NCBI GenBank assembly: GCA_013377095.1
Contig: JACAAY010000001.1
Coordinates: forward strand, 62,001 to 126,000
Direction: 5' to 3'
From: Desulfuromonadales bacterium
GTDB taxonomy: Bacteria; Desulfobacterota; Desulfuromonadia; Geobacterales; Pseudopelobacteraceae
DNA length: 64,000 nt
The position numbers and the translations under genes were made by a program. Shown here piece by piece: positions 46,158-55,163 of the stretch (position 1 is its first letter; the number at the start of each line of letters is the position of its first letter). The notes below the pieces were generated by a model that did not search any database, had not been told where the DNA came from, and was given only the letters and a program-made list of their open reading frames with translations.

Positions 46158-46199
46158 ATGCTCGGGATGATTCATGACGGAAACCGCACGGCACAGTAA
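46158..46199 (+). CDS. Possible 13-codon leader peptide overlapping the HAD gene start
   Basis: ATG 46158 stands 4 bp after AGGAGGGG, the best ribosome site here, and reads MLGMIHDGNRTAQ to TAA 46199. It crosses the HAD start at 46174 in another frame. The HAD ATG itself is about 20 bp from that site. Translation of the leader may couple to or compete with the HAD gene. Confidence 0.35.
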   Translation: MLGMIHDGNRTAQ

Positions 46200-46887
46200 C
46201 GCATCTGTTGAGCATGATGCCGACAGGACAGAGGGAATCAGCTTCCCTCCTTCCGCTGAAATCCGGGCGATTGTGTTCGACCTGGATGGTACCCTGTACG
46301 TTTCAAACGAGTTTGCCGATGCTATTCAGGATAGTGCTGCGGTTTATCTGAGCGGTGTGCTTGGGGTGGGTGAGCAGGAGGCGCATGAGGCGATGGCTGC
46401 AACCCGCAATCGTCTGACAAAAGAACGTGGTGTGACCCAGACGCTTTCAGCGATCTGTGCTTCGCTGGGGGGCAGTACCGCCGACATGCACGCTTTTTTT
46501 CAGAAGCAGCTGAGCCCCGAATCGTATCTGGCCCGCGATAGCCGTGTTGTCGACCTGCTGGAGAGTCTCGGGCATCGATATGCACTGTACCTGTATACCA
46601 ACAATAACCGCGTATTGACGGAGCGCATCACAGCTCTTCTGGGTATTGCTGGCTGTTTCAGCAAGGTGTTCTCCATCGAGGATACCTGGAGGGCCAAACC
46701 GGACGAGGAACGGCTGGAGCAGATCCTGGAGACTCTTGGCCTGCCACCCCGAGATGTGCTCTTCGTGGGCGACCGATACGAGGTTGACCTGCGCCTTCCG
46801 GAGCAAAAGGGGTGTCCGGTTTTTCTCTCCAGAAGCATCGACCGGTTGCTGGCGCTTGGTCAACTGCTGGACAGCAGTGGCGATTGA
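46174..46887 (+). CDS. HAD-family hydrolase
   Basis: The 237-residue protein has the HAD motifs FDLDGTLYV (motif I), LYTNNN (motif II), a KPDEE lysine (motif III) and FVGDRYEVDL (motif IV), with a helical cap between. The pattern is that of the pyrimidine-5-nucleotidase or phosphoserine-type HAD-IA group; substrate unknown. An in-frame TGA just upstream fixes the start at or after 46174, where no good ribosome site exists; a short leader frame overlaps it. A weak hairpin (CCCTGAA/TTCAGGG) at 46896-46911 follows the gene. Confidence 0.87.
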   Translation: MTETARHSNASVEHDADRTEGISFPPSAEIRAIVFDLDGTLYVSNEFADAIQDSAAVYLSGVLGVGEQEAHEAMAATRNRLTKERGVTQTLSAICASLGGSTADMHAFFQKQLSPESYLARDSRVVDLLESLGHRYALYLYTNNNRVLTERITALLGIAGCFSKVFSIEDTWRAKPDEERLEQILETLGLPPRDVLFVGDRYEVDLRLPEQKGCPVFLSRSIDRLLALGQLLDSSGD

Positions 46888-46971
46888 CGTTTTGCCCCTG
46901 AATTTTCAGGGAAGATGCATCTGTTTTTGGAGTAAGCTCCCGCGGGTACTATGTATAAAGGAGACTGGGAC

Positions 46972-47424
46972 ATGAGTGAAAACAAGGAAATGCTGGACGC
47001 CATCATGCGTGCCATCGAGCTGGAAAAGGAAACGTTCGATTTTTACACCAAGGCTGAGCACAAAACCTTCAATCCGGCCGGCAAGCGCATTTTCAAATGG
47101 CTGGCTAAAACCGAGGAAGGGCACTATCTCAAGCTGAACGACCTGCACAATTCGTTGAACGAGAGCGGACGCTGGGTGTATTATGGCGGTTCAACCTTTG
47201 ACCTTGCTCCGGAAGGCAGTGACGAGCAGGCGGTTTCCTTTGATACGGATGATGTGGAGGCTCTGAAAATCGCCCAGGGGATAGAACTGCGCGGGATAGC
47301 CTACTACAAGGAGCTTGCGGCAAAAACCAACGATCCCCAGGGAAAGGCGATGATGGAGACCCTCAGGAACGAGGAGATCGAACACCTGCGGGTTGTTACG
47401 GAGAAACTGGACCGGTTGAATTAG
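46972..47424 (+). CDS. Ferritin-like diiron protein (rubrerythrin-related)
   Basis: The 150-residue four-helix protein carries the diiron pattern in two halves: EKETFDFY and EEGHY in the first, ELRGIAYY and EEIEHL in the second. This is the rubrerythrin-type erythrin domain without the C-terminal rubredoxin. A role in peroxide or oxygen protection is expected in an anaerobe. AGGAG stands 8 bp before ATG 46972; a start seven codons earlier overlaps the ribosome site and is rejected. Confidence 0.9.
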   Translation: MSENKEMLDAIMRAIELEKETFDFYTKAEHKTFNPAGKRIFKWLAKTEEGHYLKLNDLHNSLNESGRWVYYGGSTFDLAPEGSDEQAVSFDTDDVEALKIAQGIELRGIAYYKELAAKTNDPQGKAMMETLRNEEIEHLRVVTEKLDRLN

Positions 47425-47428
47425 CAGG

Positions 47429-47866
47429 TTAACGTTCAAGTATAAAGGTCACCGGGCCGTCATTGACCAGCGAGACCTGCATGTCGGCCTGGAAGACGCC
47501 GGTGGCCGTTGTCACGCCCCGGCGACGAACTGCGTCAACAAAATAGTCATACAGCCGCTTGCCCTCCTCCGGCGGGGCTGCCGTGTCAAAGGACGGCCTT
47601 CTTCCCTTGGCGCAGTTGCCCGCCAGGGTGAACTGGGAGACGGCCAGCAGACTGCCCCCCACGTCCTGCAATGACAGGTTCATCTTGCCCGCGTCATCGC
47701 TGAACATTCGCAGTCCGATAATTTTCTCCGCCAGCCAGTCGGCCTGGGAAGCGCCATCCCCCTTTTCCACGCCCAGCAGCACCAGGATACCCCGCTCGAT
47801 TTCTCCGACAATTTTACCCTCAACAACGACATGTGCGGAGTTGACGCGCTGAATCACTGCTTTCAT
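47429..47866 (-). CDS. dtd: D-aminoacyl-tRNA deacylase
   Basis: The 145-residue enzyme hydrolyses D-aminoacyl-tRNA and recycles mischarged tRNA. It has [22 protein letters not shown], the active-site SQFTL (Ser-Gln-Phe-Thr) and the late NDGPVTF motif whose Gly-Pro enforces chirality. It has full family length with no odd residues. Its end is only 4 bp from the end of the convergent diiron-protein gene, so no room is left for a terminator between them. Confidence 0.96.
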   Translation of the reverse strand: MKAVIQRVNSAHVVVEGKIVGEIERGILVLLGVEKGDGASQADWLAEKIIGLRMFSDDAGKMNLSLQDVGGSLLAVSQFTLAGNCAKGRRPSFDTAAPPEEGKRLYDYFVDAVRRRGVTTATGVFQADMQVSLVNDGPVTFILER

Positions 47867-48039
47867 GTGACACCTTTCTGCGGCGTAAAGATCGATACCC
47901 TGTCAAACAACAAAAAACATACGTGCATACATTTAACCTTTGGGAACGCCGGTAGGCTGATTGGATGTTCCAGAGGGCAGTGAATTATGGTATGGATGCT
48001 GGTGGCAGTGCAATTATTTTTTCATCAGGGACCGGGAAT

Positions 48040-48090
48040 ATGACGAGTAAACCGCTGTTGGTTGTTTTGCTGACGGAAATGGTGGCGTGA
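48040..48090 (+). CDS. Possible 16-codon leader coupled to the barrel gene
   Basis: ATG 48040 reads MTSKPLLVVLLTEMVA and stops at TGA 48090, which overlaps the ATG of the barrel gene as TGATG. The upstream GGGACCGGGAA is a weak ribosome site. It could couple translation, or be chance. Confidence 0.25.
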   Translation: MTSKPLLVVLLTEMVA

Positions 48091-49433
48091 TGAACGGTTG
48101 GTACCGCTTTTTGCTGAGCATCAGTACCATGATGGCATGTTTCCTGGGCTCCTCTGCATTGGCCATGACAACGGAAACTGCTGCCGATCGCACTGTCGCA
48201 CCACTGAACAGTTCAGCGACGGATGTGGCCGCAGCCGGGGGCAACTTCTCCGCGCTGGTGCCACTGGCCGGGGAGGCCTACCAGACCACCATCATGGGCA
48301 GAAGGATCGCCATTCCGGCCCGGAACCGGGACAATGTGCTGGCCCTGACCCTGGGTGCTACCGCCTACACCCCGAAGCTGGGCGGCGACAGCGTGCTGCC
48401 GATTGCTGCCCTGTACTGGAAGCAGCGCTGGGATAGCTGGTGGACCAGGGATGTGATCGCCCTGTTTGTCAATGAGATGGATGTTGCCAAGAGTTACGGC
48501 CGTTTCCAGCTGCTGGGACATCTGGAAAACAACACCGTCCCCAGCGCGGATGTCAACATCAAGGACGGTCGGGAAGTCACCTCCAGTTCCGTCATCTGGG
48601 GGACCGTCTCCGGTTGGCTGGGGGCTGGCTACCGGATGCCGGTTGCGCCCTGGCAGGCGGACAACGATCTCCGTGTCCAGCTCTTCTATCACGCCGGCTA
48701 CTTCTACGATGCCCGTACGGGCGATACCGGGAGCACGGTGCATCTTCCGCCGGATACCTATCAGCATGGTCTGCGGTTGCGAGTGCGCTATGACGGCCTG
48801 CTGCGCAACATCATGGAACTCCCTCATCAGGGGGTGGCCTGGGGTGGCGATCTGGAGTTGACCAGGAGGGACACCTGGTCGGACAGCACGTTCGGCGGTC
48901 TGCTCTTTACCAGTGGAGATACCAGGGATTATCTGAAGTTTTCAGGGTACGTGATCGGGGCCATGGGCATACCCGGCCTGTCCGAACGCCACCGTTTTGT
49001 GGGTTACCTGCACGGAGGTGTTTCGCCCATGGGAAAACTGGACCGCTTCTCCTCCTTTCGTGCGGGGGGCGGGCCGTTCCCCAACGAAAGCGACGATCTC
49101 TACCGCCTGCCCTATCCCGGTGCCCTGTTCAACAATTTTGGTGTCACGGATTACGTGGTCGGTACGCTGGAATATCGGCTGCAACTGGCGTTCTTTCTCT
49201 ATCTGCATCTGCGCGGCAGCTTTGCCTGGGGTGGCAATCGCCCCGATTATGATACCACCAAAGGGCTCAGGCTCAGGCTGACATCATCGGATGGGGAGGC
49301 GTTCTCGGTGGGTTTGACCAGCGGATTTATTGCCGATTCCCAGCTCTATCTGGAATACTCCTACGACAGCAAACTGCTGCGCAACGGCAGGGACGGCAGC
49401 AGCGTCATGCTGCTCTGGTCCAAGTCTTTTTAA
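48090..49433 (+). CDS. Outer-membrane beta-barrel protein
   Basis: The 447-residue protein has a signal peptide (FLLSISTMMACFLGSSALA). It then shows many amphipathic beta strands with aromatic girdle residues (IAALYWKQRWDSWWTRD, LEYRLQLAFFLYLHLRGSF), and ends in MLLWSKSF with terminal Phe. The C-terminal half has the alternation and FRAGGGPFPNE loop seen in Omp85-like surface antigens, but no POTRA domains. GTG 48087 is an alternative start. Its stop shares TTAA with that of mfd. The function is unknown. Confidence 0.78.
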   Translation: MNGWYRFLLSISTMMACFLGSSALAMTTETAADRTVAPLNSSATDVAAAGGNFSALVPLAGEAYQTTIMGRRIAIPARNRDNVLALTLGATAYTPKLGGDSVLPIAALYWKQRWDSWWTRDVIALFVNEMDVAKSYGRFQLLGHLENNTVPSADVNIKDGREVTSSSVIWGTVSGWLGAGYRMPVAPWQADNDLRVQLFYHAGYFYDARTGDTGSTVHLPPDTYQHGLRLRVRYDGLLRNIMELPHQGVAWGGDLELTRRDTWSDSTFGGLLFTSGDTRDYLKFSGYVIGAMGIPGLSERHRFVGYLHGGVSPMGKLDRFSSFRAGGGPFPNESDDLYRLPYPGALFNNFGVTDYVVGTLEYRLQLAFFLYLHLRGSFAWGGNRPDYDTTKGLRLRLTSSDGEAFSVGLTSGFIADSQLYLEYSYDSKLLRNGRDGSSVMLLWSKSF

Positions 49434-52400
49434 GGTTTGCCTTGCTGCGGCGTTTCCACCGGCAGCAGCCGCTGCAGCGCTTTTCGGGCAGTATCGATGA
49501 TGTCCTCGAAGGCTGTTCCCTTGACCGCGCAGGTCAGGCGATAATCGGGCGTGAAGCGATACTTTTTCGGCTCGTTCCTCATCATGGCGATAATCGTATC
49601 CGGTGAAGCTGGTGTGCGGGGATGGAAGGCGATCACGACCTGGGTTCCGTCGTAGTCGATCTGCCGCACCAGCAATCGTTTCAGCATGATGCGCAGCTTC
49701 ATGGTTTCGAACAGATATGAGGTGGCCAGGGGATATTTCCCGAAGCGGTCGGTTACTTCATTCTGTACATCCAGCACGTCCTCTTCACATTCGGCCTGGG
49801 TCAGCTTCTTGTAGATCACCAGCCGCTGGTTGGTATCCCTGACGTAGGTCTCGGGGATAAAGGCCGGCACCCTCAGGTTGATCTCCGGCTCGACCTTCTC
49901 GATCATCTCCTCGCCCCGCATACGGCAGATGGTTTCTTCCAGCATCTGGTTGTACAGTTCAAAGCCGATTTCAACCACCGTGCCGGACTGACGGCTGCCG
50001 AGCATGTCCCCGGCGCCCCGGATTTCCATGTCGTGGGTTGCGATGCGGAAGCCGGCTCCCAGTTCGGAGATGTCCTGGAGGATCTTCAGCCTTTCCCGCG
50101 CATCCGAGGAGATTGAGCCCTCACCCGGGATCAGCAGATAGGCGTAGCCGCGCTGGGTGGAGCGTCCCACCCTGCCGCGCAGCTGGTAGAGCTGTGAAAG
50201 ACCGAACTTGTCGGCGTGATCCACGATCAGGGTATTGGCGTTGGGGATGTCCAGCCCTGATTCGATGATGGTGGTGCAGATCAGCAGGTTGGTGTCGCCA
50301 CGCATGAAGCCGAGCATGACCTTTTCCAGCTCGTGTTCACCCATCTGGCCATGCCCTACGGCGATCCTGGCCTCGGGCACCAGGCTGGCGATCAACTCGG
50401 CCCGCTTGGCAATGGTCTGGACCCGGTTGTGGACAAAGAAAACCTGCCCGCCGCGGCGAAGTTCGCGCATGATCGCCTCACGCACCAGATCCTCGGAGAA
50501 GCGGGCCACAAAGGTCTTGATCGCCAGGCGGTCCACCGGCGGGGTGTCGATGATGGAAAGGTCGCGAATGCCCATCATGGACATGTACAGGGTGCGCGGG
50601 ATGGGGGTAGCGGTCAGGGTCATGACGTCAACCACGGCCCGGAAGGCCTTCATGCGCTCCTTGTCCTTGACGCCGAAGCGCTGTTCCTCGTCGATGATCA
50701 GCAGTCCCAGATCCTTGAAGGCCACATCCTTCTGCAACAGGCGGTGGGTGCCGATGATGATGTCGATGTCACCTTTCTTCAGCCGTTCCAGTATGGCCTT
50801 CTGCTCCTTGGGTGTGCGGAAACGGGAGATGACTTCCACCGTTACCGGATAATCCTTGAGCCGTTCGTGAAAGGTCTCGAAGTGTTGCTGGGCCAGGATG
50901 GTAGTGGGAACCAGCACACCAACCTGCTTGCCGTCCAGGGCTGACTTGAAAGCTCCCCGCAGGGCCACCTCGGTTTTGCCGTAACCCACATCGCCGCACA
51001 CCAGCCGATCCATGGGGCGGGAATGCTGCATGTCGGCCAGCACATCCTGGATGGCGGAAAGCTGGTCCGGGGTTTCCTCCCAGGCAAAGGACGCCTCGAA
51101 TTCACGGTACATCTCATCAGGGGGCGAGAAGGAAAACCCTTCGCAGATCTGACGTTTGGCGTAGATCTCCAGCAGTTCACCGGCCAGCTCCTCAATGGCT
51201 TTTTTTGCCTTGCCTTTGGATTTCTCCCAGGAAACACCGCCCAGTTTGTCCAGGCTGGGCGTACTTCCTTCCGGGCCGACATAGCGCTGTACCAGACCCA
51301 GCCGGTCCACCGGCAGGTAGAGTTTGTCACCGCCGCTGTATTCCAGCAGCAGAAAATCCCCGCCGATTCCACTGACACTGATGTGCTGCAGGCCGCGGTA
51401 CAGGCCGATGCCGTGATCCACGTGCACCATGTGGTCACCCGGTTTGAGTTCGGCCAGGGACGAGAGGATCTGCTTCTTGCGAACCTCGGAGATTCCATGC
51501 CTTCGTACCCGCTTGCCGAACAGTTCTTCCTCGGCGATCAGCGCCAGCCGGGCGTCTTGCAGCCGGAATCCACGCGAGATGTCGCCCAGGAGGAGTGTAA
51601 TGACGTCAGGCGGAGAGGCAGTGCCATGCGTCTCCACCCCCATCGTTGCCAGAAACGACTCCTCGCTGATGGAACAGGAAACTCCGTAGGGCGCCAGCAG
51701 ATCCTTTAGTCGTTCGGCCTGGGCGCGCTGGTGGCAAACGATCATTGCCCGAACGCCGCTGTCAAGGCACTCCCGCAGAGTCCGGGAAAGCGGGGACAGG
51801 GCGTGGGTGGTTTCCTTGGAAACGGTTACCCGCAATCCGCTGTTGTCCTGGCAGGGAATCCGGATGGTCTCCGGTTCGGTTGTCTCTCCCAGGACCAGGC
51901 CACACAACTCCAGGCGAATGCGGCTCTCCATCAGGGTCTGCAGCTGCGGCTGGTCCAGATACAGTTCCGCGCGGGGCGAGTGGGGCAGGCCGGCCAGTTT
52001 TGCCTTGGTTTCGCCGTCGGCCAGCTCCCGGTCGAAGCGTAGCAGCGCTTCGTGGATCGCCTCGGGGTCAAGCAGTGCCAGGGCTGCATCGGGGACATAG
52101 TCGAAAATTGTCTCAAGACCGGGGTGCAGCAGCGGCTGGAGCTGCTCCACACCCCGGAAATAGACGGCATTTTTGAGATCATCCAGAAGATCCCGCCGCC
52201 TACCGGCCGGGATCTCCAGGTCGTCGCAGCAGGCCTTCAGACGCGGGGCAATGTTTTCGAGAACTTCGTCGGTCAGCAGGATTTCCCGCGAAGGGAGCAG
52301 TACCAGCTCCCCGATTGCCTGGAGCGACCGTTGGGTGAGCGGATCAAAGTAACGGATCGTTTCGGCCGTGTCTCCGAAGAACTCGATCCGCACCGGTGCG

Positions 52401-52999
52401 GCCAGGTTGGGGGGGAATACATCCAGAATGCCGCCCCGTACGGCAAAAGCGCCTCGATCCTCCACCAGGGGTACATTGGCGTAACCCATCTTGACCAGTT
52501 TCCCCAGCAACTCTTCGCGCTCGAACTCTTCACCGGCAATCAGGTAGCAGGAACTTTCATTGAAAACCCTTCGCGCCAGAACCCGCTGCATCGCTGCCGA
52601 GACCGGCATGACAACGGCCCGCGCCAATCCGTTCTGCAGGCGGAAGAGGGAGTCAAGCCGGGCGCCGGAGATGTCGGGATGGGGCGAGGCAGCCGAAAAG
52701 GGCGCCATGTCCCAGGCAGGAAAGGATATCGGTCTGTGTGCGGGGGAGCAGAAAAAACAGAGTTCTCGACTGAATTCATCGGCGCTCTCCTGGTCGGCGG
52801 AGATCACCAGCAGGTTGCGGGATGACGTCCTCAACAGTTCCGCAACAATACAGGCGGCGGATGAGCCCTTCAATCCAGGCAGGACGATACGTTGCACTCC
52901 ACGCTGCAGTGCATGCAGGATCGACGCGGTTTGGGGTATGAAAGATGGAGCAGTGGGCTGGGTCATGGGAAGAGTGTTGAACAGTTGGTCTGTCTTCAA
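49430..52999 (-). CDS. mfd: Transcription-repair coupling factor
   Basis: The 1189-residue Mfd releases RNA polymerase stalled at DNA damage and recruits UvrA. The N-terminal 330 residues are the UvrB-like module. The polymerase-interacting domain follows (KPGDHMVHVDHGIGLYRGL). The RecG-like translocase has GDVGYGKTEVALRGA (Walker A), DEEQRFGVKDKER (DEEQ box), TATPIPRTLYMSM and RGRVGRS. The C-terminal TRCF domain ends the protein. The start is either TTG 52999, 3 bp after the upstream gene's stop, or ATG 52966; neither has a clear ribosome site, so coupling is likely. Confidence 0.97.
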   Translation of the reverse strand: MKTDQLFNTLPMTQPTAPSFIPQTASILHALQRGVQRIVLPGLKGSSAACIVAELLRTSSRNLLVISADQESADEFSRELCFFCSPAHRPISFPAWDMAPFSAASPHPDISGARLDSLFRLQNGLARAVVMPVSAAMQRVLARRVFNESSCYLIAGEEFEREELLGKLVKMGYANVPLVEDRGAFAVRGGILDVFPPNLAAPVRIEFFGDTAETIRYFDPLTQRSLQAIGELVLLPSREILLTDEVLENIAPRLKACCDDLEIPAGRRRDLLDDLKNAVYFRGVEQLQPLLHPGLETIFDYVPDAALALLDPEAIHEALLRFDRELADGETKAKLAGLPHSPRAELYLDQPQLQTLMESRIRLELCGLVLGETTEPETIRIPCQDNSGLRVTVSKETTHALSPLSRTLRECLDSGVRAMIVCHQRAQAERLKDLLAPYGVSCSISEESFLATMGVETHGTASPPDVITLLLGDISRGFRLQDARLALIAEEELFGKRVRRHGISEVRKKQILSSLAELKPGDHMVHVDHGIGLYRGLQHISVSGIGGDFLLLEYSGGDKLYLPVDRLGLVQRYVGPEGSTPSLDKLGGVSWEKSKGKAKKAIEELAGELLEIYAKRQICEGFSFSPPDEMYREFEASFAWEETPDQLSAIQDVLADMQHSRPMDRLVCGDVGYGKTEVALRGAFKSALDGKQVGVLVPTTILAQQHFETFHERLKDYPVTVEVISRFRTPKEQKAILERLKKGDIDIIIGTHRLLQKDVAFKDLGLLIIDEEQRFGVKDKERMKAFRAVVDVMTLTATPIPRTLYMSMMGIRDLSIIDTPPVDRLAIKTFVARFSEDLVREAIMRELRRGGQVFFVHNRVQTIAKRAELIASLVPEARIAVGHGQMGEHELEKVMLGFMRGDTNLLICTTIIESGLDIPNANTLIVDHADKFGLSQLYQLRGRVGRSTQRGYAYLLIPGEGSISSDARERLKILQDISELGAGFRIATHDMEIRGAGDMLGSRQSGTVVEIGFELYNQMLEETICRMRGEEMIEKVEPEINLRVPAFIPETYVRDTNQRLVIYKKLTQAECEEDVLDVQNEVTDRFGKYPLATSYLFETMKLRIMLKRLLVRQIDYDGTQVVIAFHPRTPASPDTIIAMMRNEPKKYRFTPDYRLTCAVKGTAFEDIIDTARKALQRLLPVETPQQGKP

Positions 53000-53002
53000 T
53001 GG

Positions 53003-53560
53003 TTATTTTCGCGGGCCGGCCTTGATCTTTGGTTTTCCGTTTTCAACGACAATTCGGAAGGAGATATCATCGGTTCCCAGTTTGGCTACCAGGGCCGGTT
53101 TGCTTTTTTCGATGGTGGCGGCCACCATGTCGCGGGTCAGTGTCTCAAACGGCAGGTGGCAGTTCTTGCGCGCATCGCGGAGTTCGGCGAACAATCGGTC
53201 AAGCTCGTTGTCCGAGCCCTGTTGCCGTGTGCGATCCTCCGCTGGTGGCGCCGTGGCGCGTTGTCGCTGGTGGAGATCGCTGATGAACCGGTCACGGGAA
53301 TATTTCCCTTCCTCTATCAGACGCAGGATGCGGTTCCAGTGCTCGCGATAGGTATTGAGCCGAGCAGTCAGCATGTTAAATTTATGCTTGTACATGGTGT
53401 TGGTGATGGCGGTGTTTGTGTATCGTCGCACGATCTTCTCAACCTCGCCCAACAGTTTGAGCGGCTCACGTTTTTCCAGACCGATGAAGTACTGTTCGTA
53501 GCGGGTTATCAGGGTTGCAAGCTGATGTTCCAGTTGTGCCAGGTCTTCGGCAAGTGCCAT
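53003..53560 (-). CDS. Coiled-coil protein, MXAN_5187 C-terminal-like
   Basis: The 185-residue protein is mainly helical and charged. The N-terminal 110 residues (RYEQYFIGLEKREP, KHKFNMLTARLNTYREHW) resemble the C-terminal domain of Myxococcus MXAN_5187-type proteins, known from delta-proteobacterial genomes but of unknown function. A Gln/Ala-rich linker and a basic C-terminal domain follow. ATG 53560 follows AGAGAG; the frame is open further upstream but then overlaps glmU. It precedes mfd by 3 bp, so they are probably co-expressed. Confidence 0.75.
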   Translation of the reverse strand: MALAEDLAQLEHQLATLITRYEQYFIGLEKREPLKLLGEVEKIVRRYTNTAITNTMYKHKFNMLTARLNTYREHWNRILRLIEEGKYSRDRFISDLHQRQRATAPPAEDRTRQQGSDNELDRLFAELRDARKNCHLPFETLTRDMVAATIEKSKPALVAKLGTDDISFRIVVENGKPKIKAGPRK

Positions 53561-53652
53561 GGAATGAGGTCTCTCTTGATTAATGAGATGTGCGTAAATG
53601 AAGAGTATATCCAAACCAGCCGGCAAGTAAAGTCTAAAACGGTGCATTTGAC

Positions 53653-53681
53653 TTGACGCTGATTCGGGCATCGAATAAACT
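53653..53681 (+). promoter_or_regulatory. Sigma-70 promoter of glmU
   Basis: TTGACG (5 of 6) is followed after 17 bases by TAAACT (4 of 6). It ends about 55 bp before the glmU ATG. Confidence 0.6.
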
Positions 53682-53735
53682 GCTTTCCTAATAAAACAGC
53701 GTACATGCTGAGTACAACGAGGGATGGAAAGAATC

Positions 53736-55112
53736 ATGACAGATATAGCTGCAATTGTTCTGGCAGCCGGTAAGGGTACCCGCATGAAGTCCGGGTTGGT
53801 CAAGGTGCTTCATCCGATTGCGGGCCGACCGATGATTGACTGGCCCCTGGAGGCGGCTCGTGCAGCAGGTGCTCTGCCGATTGTGATGATAGTCGGTCAC
53901 CAGGCCGATGAGGTGCGGAAGAGATTCGAAGGACAACCTGACATCCGTTGTGCCCTGCAGGCCGAGCAGCTTGGCACCGGTCATGCCGTTGCCTGCGCTG
54001 CCGAGGCTCTGGGAGGTTTTTCCGGTACAGCGCTGATTTTGTGCGGTGATACGCCGCTGCTGAGGAGCGCAACACTTTCCAAGCTGCTTGCCTTTCACCG
54101 CTCTCAAGCCGCGTCGGTGACGGTGCTGACCGCGTGCATGGACAACCCCCACGGGTATGGCCGCGTCGTGAGGGACGGGGAGGGCAGGGTGCTGCGGATT
54201 GTGGAACAGAAGGACGCCACACCCGAAGAGCAGGCAGTCCGTGAAATCAACAGCGGCATCTACTGCATGGAGTCCGACTTCCTGTTTGCCAATATCGGCT
54301 CCCTGGGGAACTCCAATGCCCAGAACGAATTCTACCTGACCGACCTGGTTGCCATGGCAGCGGAGCAGGGCGCATCCTGTCTGGCCATGGCAATTGATGA
54401 CTGCGACGAGATCATGGGTGTCAATGACCGCGCCCAGTTGGCCGAGGCGGCCCGCATCCTGCGTCGGCGCATCAACCGAGAGCTTATGCTTTCGGGCGTG
54501 TCCCTTGTGGATCCGGATCACAGCTATATCGACCAGGGGGTTGTCATTGGCCCCGACACGGTTATTCATCCCAATTGCTCCATCACTGGCCGGACGATCA
54601 TCGGCAACGGTTGTCTGATCGAAAGCGGCGTATCGATCAGTGGCTGCCGTATGGGAGATGGCTGCCATATCAAGGCAGGTTCGGTGCTGGAAGATTCAGA
54701 ACTTTTCAACAGTGTTAGCGTCGGACCCATGGCGCACCTGCGCCCCGGAAATGTACTGAAGGATCGTGTCAAAATCGGCAATTTTGTGGAAACCAAGAAA
54801 ATTGTCATGGGAGAAGGTTCCAAGGCCTCCCATCTTACCTATTTGGGGGATGCTGAAATCGGCCGGGATGTAAATATCGGCTGCGGAACGATTACCTGCA
54901 ATTACGACGGTGTCAACAAACATCGCACCGTGATCGGCGACAACGTGTTTATCGGCAGCGACGTGCAACTGGTGGCGCCTGTGACTGTGGGACAGAATGC
55001 CCTGGTGGCGGCCGGAACAACCGTGACACGTGATGTTCCGGCCGAGGCCCTGGCCATCAGCCGTGTTCCTCAGGTAAACAAGGAACGCTGGTGGCGCAGG
55101 AAGAAAAAATGA
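53736..55112 (+). CDS. glmU: Bifunctional N-acetylglucosamine-1-phosphate uridyltransferase/acetyltransferase
   Basis: The 458-residue enzyme makes UDP-GlcNAc, precursor of peptidoglycan and LPS. The N-terminal uridyltransferase has VLAAGKGTRMKS, EQLGTGHAV and CGDTPLL. The C-terminal half is the left-handed beta helix with hexapeptide repeats (VIHPNCSITGRTIIG, IGCGTITCNYDGVNKH) and ends in the acetyl-CoA site. ATG 53736 has GGAAAG upstream; ATG 53724 lies inside the ribosome site. It is divergent from the mfd unit and behind its own promoter. Confidence 0.97.
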   Translation: MTDIAAIVLAAGKGTRMKSGLVKVLHPIAGRPMIDWPLEAARAAGALPIVMIVGHQADEVRKRFEGQPDIRCALQAEQLGTGHAVACAAEALGGFSGTALILCGDTPLLRSATLSKLLAFHRSQAASVTVLTACMDNPHGYGRVVRDGEGRVLRIVEQKDATPEEQAVREINSGIYCMESDFLFANIGSLGNSNAQNEFYLTDLVAMAAEQGASCLAMAIDDCDEIMGVNDRAQLAEAARILRRRINRELMLSGVSLVDPDHSYIDQGVVIGPDTVIHPNCSITGRTIIGNGCLIESGVSISGCRMGDGCHIKAGSVLEDSELFNSVSVGPMAHLRPGNVLKDRVKIGNFVETKKIVMGEGSKASHLTYLGDAEIGRDVNIGCGTITCNYDGVNKHRTVIGDNVFIGSDVQLVAPVTVGQNALVAAGTTVTRDVPAEALAISRVPQVNKERWWRRKKK

Positions 55113-55163
55113 TGCTACCTGTTGAGAGGAGAGGGTACTTGCTGCTATCCGAAAAGAGAGCCT

